A DNA stretch of 64,000 bases, taken from the NCBI RefSeq assembly GCF_051020765.1, contig NC_134934.1, positions 14,274,001-14,338,000 of the forward strand. Direction: 5' to 3'. Within the stretch, counting starts at the first letter, position 1; each line of letters begins with the position of its first letter. This document shows, one piece after another, positions 47,081-59,000 of the stretch. The notes below the pieces were generated by a model that was not told the DNA's origin, did no database searches, and was given only the letters and a program-made list of their open reading frames with translations. The DNA comes from Lasioglossum baleicum (lineage: Eukaryota > Arthropoda > Insecta > Hymenoptera > Halictidae). The position numbers were made by a program, and so were the translations under genes.

Positions 47081-50000
47081 CTGAAACAGATCGACGTCGG
47101 AGTATTCGACCGAACGAATAGAAACTCGCTCACAGACTCGCCTAGAAAAACGTGAAATTCTCGAACGCGACAATTCAAGAATTCAGTAGACTGCGGATTT
47201 GATGCATTTGAAACAAAAAGTAAGGATGGGATTAAGTACCTCGCAAACAGGTTCGAACTTTGATTGATTGAATTCGAACTCTCTATAAGTACTTCGAAAA
47301 ACAGAAATAGTACTCCTAAGTATACTCGAACCTTTGCCAGACAGTATGGAACCTTTTACAAATATTTTGGTAAACGGAAATAATACTTACAAATATATAT
47401 TCGAATCTTGGTCGAACAGATTCGAAACTTTTATGAATATCGTACCGGAAATTCTCTGATTTTTCTAATCATTATATTTTTTACCTTTAAAATCAATTAT
47501 GTTGTACTCTAATGATCAAGACCAGGGGTTAATGAACGCGAGAAAATAAATCAAATTAATAATAGAAAAGTGTTGAACCTGTTTGGTTTGTTGCTCTATG
47601 AGTAGAATTACCCGTGTAAATATCTTCGAGTTTGCTACCTGGTCCACATAAGGCCAAATAATTAAATTACGACGACAAAAATAGACATACAAATTTTCTG
47701 TGAACTAATGACAAATACCATCATAACGTACTCTAAGATACAACCCACAATGTAGCGTGAGAATTTTTTTGTTAACGCAACACAGTAGTTGGTGCGCGTG
47801 TGCAAAGTGAAGTTAATTGCGCCAGAATTGTTGTTCATCCTATTTTCTTCAATTTAAATTCGCCAAGTTTTCTACATGGATATTGAAACGTCAGGTGTGT
47901 ACTTTCATCTGCAATTATTGTTAACACAAAGGTAAGTTGTACATACTGTTAATATACTACGTTCTATGAAATACTATTTTTGTTGAGAAAATATTTATAT
48001 GCTTACTTTAGCTAGAGTTATACAGAAAGTTCCGAATAGTACACCGATTTTTTTTACTAGTTCGAAAAAATGTCTTATAACTAATAGAAAAAATAAAAAA
48101 ATGAGTCCCATTCTTTGACCATTCGATCAATAGAGCAGATTGTTCACAGGTAGTAAACGCTAAGATTGCCTACTTTCTGTAGCAATGGTAATGAGAGCAA
48201 CGATGATCAGGAGCTTGATGATGATGATGATGATGGCGATAACAATGAGGATATAGAATAATATTCTTATTTGATATTATATCTCACTAATCAAACTACA
48301 GAAATAATTTAGTGTGAAATTGTTTTTCTTTTAATTAGAATACTATGAACCCTTGACCCCAATTAACCCTAAGTAGCTACTTTTCCGAAGATTAAGTAGT
48401 CTTCTTATAAGCATTTCTATATAACCAAAATAACAAATAAAATCTTATTTTATATTTTTGTCGTCGTAAATTGTTAATTTGACCTTATGTGCGGTTCGCC
48501 GAGAGCCTACAAAACGGTCTGGCCGTTTCCAAAAAAAGTTTGCCGACCCTGATCCAGACAATGGAACAGTACTCACCGAGATTGTACACGTTAGCACCCT
48601 TCCCGCAGGACTCCCGCACTTCTCTGTTGTCCCATCCTATGGGATACATCACCAGGCCACCGCATATCATCGCTGCTGTAACGAGAAAATGACAGCGCCG
48701 TTGTCGGCGGTTTAAATCTCGTGCCTTCATATTCTCAGATGTTCGCGTCTCTAAAACCCCGTTCAGACGCGGCGGAAACCGCGCGGATTTTATTTACATT
48801 AGCGTCTTCGTATTCGTTCTCACACGTGTCCGCACGGTTGAACAAACGAAAACAAAAATTGTCTTCATATTCGTTCGCAAAAATACCCTTACTTTTAGTT
48901 TGTAGAGGTCACTTGCCCTGTATACTTTGGTTTTGTTTGTACCTAATGTTGTAATAAATCTCCGATGCGATTTACTCAACAAAAAAAATATTCGTTCGTA
49001 CGTGTTCGCGCGGACCAAAAATCCAAAACAAAAATTGCGCGGTTTCCGCCGTGTTTGAACGAACTCTAATAGTCCCGTTCATAAATTGAAACGTCTAGGA
49101 ATTGTACAGTATGTCCAGGAAATATGCGAGCTGACAAAAACATGTATATTTAAAAAAATAAGAGACATCAATTACGTGTTTTACATTTCCCGGCTAGAAA
49201 CGATCGAGAGAAAGACTAATATCGCGGTTTTGTCCGAGAAATTCGATCGCGAGAATCGTGGACAGAGGTCCAGAGCGAGGGGGATGAACGCTGTTATGTT
49301 TTCCAAGCTAATAAATAAATTAGACTCGTCACGCGGTTTCCCGTGAGTTCGTTAATAACAGCGGCGAAGGAGAACCGAGCTCGGTGAAAACCTATTTTAA
49401 AAGCGATAACCCCGGAGCGTCGCGTCGCGTCGCGTCGAGCGCCGAGCGACAAGCGACAAGAGACGAACGACGAACGACGCCGGAGAAAATGGAACGTGTC
49501 AACGTTTGAAAGAAGAATGATATTCGAGTAATATCCATTTTCTTTGTGGACTGTTTGCTGTCTAGCTGCTCCCACGACGCGACGTGCGATGCGAAACGAT
49601 GCGAACAGACTCGTTCCCTATCCATTGCTTCGCAAACACCAGACGTTCCTATTAAAGCTTTCCGCTCGTCCTACGGATCTCAAAAGTTTTAACGACGTCC
49701 CACATTCTATAGAGACAGCCGATTGGTCGCACACGCTAATTTTACCGTATTCAATCGATTCCTAATCGCAATCGACGATACGCGCTCAAACTCTCTGTTC
49801 TGAAAAACCTTCAGCCTTTAATGAACTTCTGAATCAATTGCCATACGAATTAATCAGAAAACTTCATTCTTTCAACCCTCCATACCACGGGATTTAATTA
49901 AAAATTTAGTTACGATTTATTGGATTGCTTTGACATAATTAGCTAATACTAGAACCACCGAGCACCAACGGGAACATTTTTTTACCATTTTGAATAAGTT

Positions 50001-53000
50001 TCATGACGTTTTGTTTTATGATCTTTTCTCTCGTGGAGTTTCTGTTATTTATTAGCAGAAAATTGAATTACATGACTTTTTATAATTTCATTTGAAATGA
50101 AATTTACACCGCGTAGGAAATGTTGACGAAAGCGAAAAATGGTAATCCGACACGAAAAACGAAATTATTTTCCGAACGACCTGATAATAATGACAAAATT
50201 GCATTTGTTTAAATATTCGTATAAGTTTTGTTTAAATATATACTTCGATAGAGAAGTTCGCTAAAGAAATTTCTCAGAAAGGCATATTTATAATTTGAAT
50301 ATTTCTAAAAGAACGAAACAAGAGCAAGTCCAAGAATTTCATATTTATAATTGGAACCGTGAAAAACTGTATATTTTATACATTTGAAAATGTGAGAATT
50401 TAAAGACAGTCTTTGAGACTACACATCACCGTCAATCTTACCAGCCCATTCTGTTTACTTTTCCCAGTACGTAAGACTTTGATGTATGGCTCAGTTCTTT
50501 CATATTGAAAATAGTTTGAAAAACCCTTTCGCTACAGTGAAGGATCAACTGAATCGCTGAAATCAGCGGATGAGAGTTAAACCGCAGCTTTTATCAATTA
50601 ATATAAAACTGCAGCGCTTCGTGCGCACAAATGCGTCGATCGGCTTTGTTTGGCGTGTTTGTGATTATTCGCTTTTACGATCGCACGATATCGAAACATT
50701 CTACACGTCCACAGCACGATTCGCGAGTGGTTGTCCGTGACACTTGAATTTTCGTTGGTTTTTTGGGAAATCGACGGGCGGCGCGGGAATAAAACGCGTA
50801 AGGACAAAGAATTCGCAAACAGAGATCGTAAAGAATAACAACGAAGTGAAAAAATTGAATTGACCATTTTAATGAATACTGGAAAGTTGAAATTTCAAAA
50901 TATTTGTGTTTCGCTCCTATTTCTTGCAAAAAACGTAACGTTCACTTTATGTGTAAAAATTTTGTTTTAAACGAATCCTTCTAACATTTCGAAAAACCTC
51001 AAGTCGTTTGGTTCAATTTTTAAAAAATTGTTATTAGACAGCGGATCTTTAGGCAAAATAACAATTTTCCGCTTGAATTGTAACAAGCTGGAATGAAATA
51101 GAAATGTATTTTCAACAATATTTATTATTCCAAGAGTATTTTCAAATTCTTCTAATGTTTTCACCGTTTCAAATTGCATCTACCCATTTTTGTAATAAAT
51201 GCATAAAATGCGCTGTCCAGTTATTATCCATGTTGTGACCGACGTTGGAGTCGACGTGTTAAAAAACGAAACATGGGACAGGTTTGATACTCACCAGCGA
51301 GCAACTGCAGTCCACCGAGCACTCTCGTGTGCCTCGGCGTTTTCAAAATATGCGGCAGAAAGCTGGAAGCAGCTGCCAACAAGGTGAGAGCACCGATCAC
51401 AGCGATCGCCACGCCGATTCCCATCGTGACAGTGCTCGCCTGCCACCAGGCGCTTGGTATGTCCCAGAAACTGGAATCAAACCCGGAGAGAGTGGCTTTA
51501 AAACGGGGTCCCGTTCATGGGATTCCGCGAATAATTGAATGTCGCTCGCGTACCGAACACACCCTCCAAGGGGGAAACGTAACTCGTAACTCGCAACTCG
51601 AAATTAAATCGAAACTCCATTATGGAACACATCCGGACCGTTTGGGCCGCTCGTTAATTCCATTTCCCCCTTTCGCCAACTATCTGCAAACTCGAAATCT
51701 AAGAACTATCTCTTTAATGTTTCTTTTGAGATTAAATTCTGTCCGAGAGAATTCTCATAAGTAAGTAGATGAAATTAATTACGTGCTCCATAAAATTATA
51801 GTGTTTCTTATATGTTCTAAATAAGTTGAACGGTAAACCTTACGTTTAGGGGAGGCAGCTACGATGACCTTGACCTTGACATATGTTATTGAGGACAACA
51901 TTCTGAACAACTTTTGTCATTACAACTACCCGGCGCTCGCTCTTAGTTTTCGAGATATTTGCGAAAAACTATTGCAAATACTGTATTGAATTTTACGTAT
52001 TCCCTCATGCTCCGTGGCAACGTAAGCAGTTCCGGGGCGCATCTGTTTATTTTCTGTTTATAAACACATTGTGGGGATCAGAACAGAGTGTCACTCTATA
52101 TAGGGTGAGCTTTCAATTTTGAAAGACTACTTCTGGATTTTCGCATGCGTGGTCGGGCCGTCGGGCCGGCCGGCCCTCTCCGCCCCCCACCGCCTAACCC
52201 TAACTAATTCTGATCGCATAATTTTTGCATTCTATATAGCCTTCATACAGAATTTGAACCAGTCATGAAAAAATCATGCAATCAGAATTAGTTAGGGTTA
52301 GGTGGCGGGGGGGGGGCGGAGAGGGCCGGCCCGACCACGCCTACGAAATTGTGAATATTTCGAAAACTATCTATCTCAAAATGAGAATTTTATTCAGCAT
52401 TTAAATGGTGTAATGGATACATAGAATTCATTATTTCGAAAAAAGCACCAATGCGTTTATCAAAATTGTACGTTCTTTTAAATAAAAATTCGGCAATATA
52501 ATTAGTATAATGATAGTCACGCGTATGCCATAGCGAGGAATGCTGGCTCTCAGATCTCTCCACAATCTTTCAATATTTTGTATATGAACTCCAGTTTGAG
52601 GATCAACAAAATTAGACGAATGATTCACTGTTTTATGTATATAATTTTCATTCGCCAGATGTTTATTTATCTAAGGTGTAGCTCATTCGAAACTATGGCA
52701 GCCTTATGTTGCCACGGACCGTGGAAGAATACGTAAAATTCAATACAGTATTAGCAATAGTTTTTTCCCAAATATCTCGAAAACTAAGAGCGAGCGCCGG
52801 GTAGTTGTAATGACAAAAGTTGTTTAGAATGTTGTCCTCGACAACATATGTCAAGGTCAAGGTCATCGGAGCTGCCTCCCCTAAACGTAAGTTTTACCGT
52901 GGATAAAATGAATCACGCGCGTGTTGAATAAAATTATAGTGTTCCTAATCTGTTCAAAATATGATCTGATAAATCAACACCACCACATCATTCCAAGGCA

Positions 53001-56000
53001 AGCGGTTGTACTAAAAAGCTCCAAAAGCGAAAACTACGTTACGGTGGATACTAATACTTTACAATAAGATCATAATAACCAAGTGTATCCGAAATTTCAA
53101 ATCATTTTAAAAAAAGTTTACCCAACTTCGATTTCACCAATCCAAATCCTCAATTACCCGAACCGAAGCCGGTGAATGCAGGTAGGTTTGAAACTGCGTT
53201 GTATCTCAATTCTAATCTTTAAATTAAACTATTCATCTTTCAAACGTCCACCTTAGGACGTAACATCTAAATGAAAAGTCGAAATCTAAGAACCATCCCT
53301 TCAATGTTCCTTTTCAAATCTAATTCTCCTGTGAGAATTCTCATACACGCATACAATGAAATTATAGTGTTCCTCGTCTGTTCCAAATAAGTTGAAAGAA
53401 CGACCTATTGGACCATAAACGAACTACATAATTTTATAACAAGTTCTGAATGAAAAGAGAGAGAGAGAGCCGCGCAAAGGGTTGAAGCAAAGGAAAAATT
53501 TTATGGCGAGTATTTCGACGAAACTTGTCGCTGTGCGTCGTCCAGAATATGGAAGGGTTTCCATGTTTACGCGGTGTGGAGGATCGCGGCGACACAAAGA
53601 CCGTTTCCGTGTTCCCGGCGTTCGTTGCTCCACATTCCATTAGAACGGTCGAAAGCGGCTCGAAGCGGGCCGAAGCGGGTGGAAACGGATAGAAGCGAGT
53701 ACACACGTATACATGAAAGCGCGCGCACATGCATCGTGTATACGGGTCGCGCGAAAAAAGCGGCCGTGCATCGCGGAAACGGCTCCGAACTACTTTTAAT
53801 TAACGAGCTTCGAACGAAATTCGAGCGAATGGGAAAATCCGGTCGCCCACCGACGTCCGCGTTTCCGATTACACGAGTCGCGTCCCGTCGATACAAGCTC
53901 GAATCGAGACTTTCCGAACATCGTTTCCCGGTGTGACGCTTCGGTCAGGTCGCAGCAAATATCTGGTAACTTTGTGCCATCGCCTATTGCTGATGCTGAT
54001 GCTATTGCTGATGCTGATGCTTGCGGGACCATTACCGGGCCATTAGAAGAATACGATGTGTCGAGACGCTCTTCGAGAGCCATCGCGATTCCTCACCGAT
54101 TCCCGCGGAGAGTCGCCTAGTGCGAAACCGTGTTCCAGAATGAAAATATCGAATTACGATGCTTCGTGCACTGTACAGGAGGCTCATAGTGTGCGAGATG
54201 GGAATGATTGTTGTTTAGATGGTGGGTGAGCGACCTCTCTTGCTATTGTGTGGCTCGATTTATTTACCAATTTTTTAAAATGCATTTTTCAAGCTACTTC
54301 TCATGTAACTATCTTAGTCTTTGCGAAAATGAAAATACCGAATTGCGATGCTTGGTGCACTGTGTAGGAGGCTCATAATGCACGAGATGGGTACGTTTGC
54401 TGTTTAGATGGTGGATTGGGGACCTCTCTTGCTACTGTGTGGCTCGATTTATTAGGTGTGCAAATAAGTTCTTTCCCCTTTTTCTCCAAATTAAAGATTT
54501 TATTACATTTTACGTACATAAAATGTAATAAAATCTTGTCTGGTGACCCCCAATCTCTTTCTGCCAATTCTCCTTGCGTCTGGATTTTCGTTGAGCAATT
54601 CCTCTAACTCACCGTCACCAAACTTTCTCGGCGCACCTGAAGGATCGTCGTCTTCCAAATTAAAATTACCGGTTTTAAATCTTTGGTACCACTTTCGCAT
54701 TTGCACAAACCATTTCAGTAGCTTCAACAGCTGATTTCCTAAGCTGAAATGCAAAGAATAAGTAGTGGCGCAAATGATGCTTCTCGCACCCCATATTGCT
54801 TGAAATTGTTGCATAGGACTTGAAACTTTTAGAGTGCTCGTCGTGACGCTTCATAAAACTAAAAGAACGCTCTTTCAGATGGCGCCAAAAGCGGGACAGA
54901 AGTTATGATCGTAGAAAAAAGGGGGAAGGAACTTATTTGCACACCTAATATTTACCAATTTTTTAAAATGCATTTTTCAAGCTACGTCTCATGTAACTTC
55001 TTAGTCTTCGCGAAAATGAAGAAGATCGATTACTTGTCTAGGGGAACCACTTCTGCTATTGCGCAGTTGATAGTGTTTAGAAACAATCGCAGATGTATTT
55101 AACAGAATTGTTTAGAATAATTCTTCTCAATGATGAAAATTTGCAGACTTTTGTCCAGAAAGCAAGTTATCCCCGCTTGCAACATGTGCGTCTTATTTTC
55201 GCGACCAAATTATCCGACCTCGTAACCATTCCCTGCGACGACGAAATTTCGTCTGTTGGCTTAAAGAGGACAGGTGCCTCTTCGAAAATCAAGTTTTTTA
55301 TCGCAAATTTCCATAAATTAATGTTTCAGAGACCACGAGGTCTGCCTCGAAGAACAAACTGATTTTTAATGCAACAAGCTAATAAAAAAGTTAGTGAACT
55401 GCTGTACTATGTATTCTGAAAATAATTAAATTAACTTTGAAAATCCCGAGTCCATTACTAAGTAAAACATACGTGTTCAAACTTCGACTGCACACTTTTT
55501 CTATAATACACTCTTCGAAACGAAACTGTACAATAACTCGAGCGCCGATCAATCAATTTGCTGGAAACTTCGCAGACAGGTTCTTAATTAGACTCCACAT
55601 AAACTAACGAAGTTAACAATATCTTTATTTTAAGACTTGCAGGATTCCTCTTTTACAAGTCCTCCAACCCTTTGCAGTCGGAGCTATTTTAACTCGGAAA
55701 TTAGACATTTCTTCCGGCCTAGAATAATTCCATTGGTAGTTAATTGGTTAGTTAATAATTTCATTATTTAACCCCTTGCCCTACAATACCGTGTCAGACT
55801 CGTGATGAAGATTCTGAACAGGGTCTAATAAATACGTATGTTATTAATTTCCCTTAAGCCGAGATGAAATTCTATTTTGGCTTTGTTAATGTATATAGTT
55901 AATGGCGAACATGTAGGCATACAATAGATATAAATTTTCTTCCTTCTTAGTAAATTACAAACTACAAAAAAAATTCTAATCACTGAAACCGTAAAATAAA

Positions 56001-59000
56001 TCGTAGAGCAAGGGGTCGATTATGTAAACAATATTGTGAACAATGGTACAGCAATTTGCAGTGGTAACTCCGAGTCACCCCTCGACTGCAAAAGGTTAAC
56101 AGCTTGACAGCACTATAATCTTTTGAGTTAACTTGATTTCACCATTACCATTACTCAAGGTATTACCCATTTAGCATGCTAAATAAAAGTTCAAATAAAG
56201 CTAAACACCAGCAACAGTGTTCAACTCCGTGTTTCCTGTGTATCGGCTTTTAAATTTGATTCTCCAGCTCACCCATACAGCGGGCAGTATTTACGAGAAT
56301 TTCGTGCGCGTCGGAGAACAACTGCGTTCCATTCAACGCTATTCACACGGAGTACCGTTCAAACAAACTGCGATAATTCGATAATATATATGTATGTATT
56401 CGCGCGAGGAAAGTGTGTTTCCTTCTTTGTTTGCCGCGCTGCAGTTCACTGTGATCGTGCCGCGTACAGCACGTTGTTTGCTATAATAATAATAATAATA
56501 ATGATAATAATTTATTAACGGTAGTCTCCTGATGCCTGGGAGAAGTAATTAACAAGAAAGTACCGGAAATACTGTGGCGCTTATAATAAAAGCAAACATG
56601 AAAGGAAAATCTGAATGGAATAAAATAACCAATAAAATCATCAGTCCATATTGAGTTTGCAGCCGACGATGGAAAGCCACTTGTTTGTTTAATGCTCGTG
56701 TATCAGCAAAAATGTTGCTGCGACGCCAGGTAACGTTATAATCACTGCTTCTATAGATGCCACTCGTACATTTTTATTCCTCGAGCGTAAATTCATTCCA
56801 ATGTGGACATACCGGCAATATCAATACTCTTTCTACTAGGAAATGATTAATACTAATAATACTGATATATAATAAAATAAGTAGATTGCGGATTTGATGT
56901 GTTTATGGAAAAATTGAGCGGACGAAATTTTTAAAACAGTCACGTGATTACCACCTTCTAAGTTTTCACTACAAGCACAGATAAAAAATTAAAAAATCCT
57001 GACCTTCACTTTTACCTTCTCAATTGCGCGATCAATAACAATAAAAAAAAATTATTCACACATTAGCTAGTAAACTAATGCTTCTAACGTCTCAAAAGAC
57101 TCAAGCTGTGGGGATAAATTTTGAAAACTTTATTCATTTTTAAAAGCTATACGAATACTTTGTGCCCCACTGTATATTACACAGTATGTCCGGAAAGTAA
57201 CGGAACTTTTTAAATAACAAAAAACAATTAGTTATTTTGCCGAAATCATTCCTCTTTATTCAAAATACATCCCTTCCGCATCAAGTCACCGCTGGACACG
57301 TTCAAGCAATGCCAGCATAGATTTTTTAATTTAATTTTGCGGAATCGCCTCAATGACCTCCGTCACGGCACTTTGGACTTGTCATAACATTGTCATAAAA
57401 CGTTCCTTTCATGGCCAGTTTGAGTTTTGGGAACAGGAAATAGCCACACGGTGATAAATCAGACGAATACGGAGGATGTTGGAGCACACAGATTTGTTTT
57501 TTCGTCAAAAATTCACGAACAATGATGGTCCTGTGAGACGGTACATTATTGCGCAACACCAACCAACTTCGCGGCGCTCGATATTCGGGCCTCTCTCATT
57601 CGAACGATTCTCTTCCACAAAACCGAGATTGGGTAGACTATAATCGTCTAAATTTTAAAAAATACTGGTGACTTTCATATAATTGTACGCACCTTAAAGA
57701 ACTGTATAATCGCAGAATCTCTAATAGGCTGCATTTGAAATAATTTATATGCATTTAGCATTCAGTATTCTTTAATGAAAAATTGACGGATAAGCCCTTT
57801 ATATATACTCTTTGTACACAATTCTAGTCTATAAGTTATAGTATTAAGTTATTTATTTTCATTTTTTTTTAGTAGTTATCAAGAATGTCTGAGGGTTTTC
57901 GCATTGCATTCAGAGCATGCGTTTTCCACAAAACTCATATATGTATGTACTATAGAACTAACCAAATCCTGTTATAAATATTTATATGTTTAAACCAATT
58001 CTTATGTAATAATATTGTTTATCTTGGAGTATTGTATACGTACAATCAACTAAATACTAAACACAATAGCGAATGGTCTTCTTTCAGTATGTTTATCAAG
58101 GTATCAATTAATTATGTAATATAATGTACAATTATAAACCAATAAACATATTTATAAAAAAAGAAAATTCTCTTCCACAAACGCTCCATATAACACCCAG
58201 ATAATATTCACCATTGACATTTTGAATCTGTGGAACGAATTCCCGATCATTTCACGCAATTTTTCCACCAACTCGTCGCGATTTTTCTTTTTTGGCCGGC
58301 CTGGATTTGGATCGTCTTCCAAAGTATCACGACCAGGGACCCTAACTGTTATAACCAAAAAGAAAAAAAGTCATGGAATATCACAAGTATTTCATCGACT
58401 AAAATCTTATTGGTTACAAATAAGGATTATAAGTAACCGAAAATTTTTTCTCTTGTTGGCAAATGTTAGCGTTGAGAGAAATTCATTTCGATCACTTATA
58501 ACGGTTATCAATGAGAGGAATTTATTTCGATCGCGCGCTCATAACAGTTATCGATGAGAGAAGTTTTTTCGGTCGCTCATAACAGTTGTCGATGAGAAGA
58601 ATTTATTTCGATCGCCCATAACAGTTATCGATGGAGAAATTTATTTCGATTTTTCATAACAGTTATCGGTACGAGAAATTTATTTCGATCGCTCATAACA
58701 ATTATCGATGATAGAAATTTATTTCGATCGCTCGTAACAGTTATCAATTAGAGAAGTTATTGATGAAGGAAATTTGTAATAGTTATTATTAAATAGTACA
58801 ACTTTTAAATGGTAGACAATCAATTATTTCATAAATTTTTTATCCATAAAATTAATTGCTACAATCAAAATTTAATGCGACAAACATGAGTTTTTCCAAA
58901 TTTTCTCCTGACAAATTACAAAGCAAATCATCTAGCATTCATTTTAGAGCAGAAAAGGCTCGTTCAGCGCTAACCTGAGTTGCGGGCACAGCATGAATTA

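Larger units (their letters stand above)
51832..52898 (-). mobile_element. Merlin-like DNA transposon with about 190-bp inverted repeats
   Basis: GGTAAACCTTACGTTTAGGG at left pairs with the right end (complement begins GGTAAAACTTACGTTTAGGG). High similarity runs about 190 bp inward, past GACCTTGACCTTGACATATG and TACCCGGCGCTCGCTCTTAG. An ISXO2-like transposase fragment lies inside on the minus strand (52431-52628), which supports Merlin. No unambiguous 8-9 bp duplication was found. A GC-rich palindrome interrupts it at 52148-52341. Confidence 0.78.
51690..53400. repeat. Local segmental duplication flanking the Merlin element
   Basis: 51693-51830 and 53282-53395 share CGAAATCTAAGAAC, GAGAATTCTCATA, AAATTATAGTGTT and AAATAAGTTGAA in the same order. 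A third partial copy follows the Merlin element at about 52925. The duplication predates or accompanies the transposon insertion. Confidence 0.65.
54141..55013. repeat. Tandem duplication, 189-bp unit, second unit holding a mariner
   Basis: Units start at 54141 and 54330 (TGAAAATA-CGAATT-CGATGC) and share GGAGGCTCATA, TTTAGATGGTGG, GACCTCTCTTGCTA and TGTGTGGCTCGATTTA. In unit 2 the mariner 54452-54948 splits GATTTATTTACCAA, which is intact in unit 1 near 54257. Confidence 0.9.

Noticed and set aside
46634..47121. Plus-strand frames of 136 and 117 codons
   Set aside because: Antisense shadows of the LHFPL terminal exon, which has family motifs, an acceptor and a matching phase.
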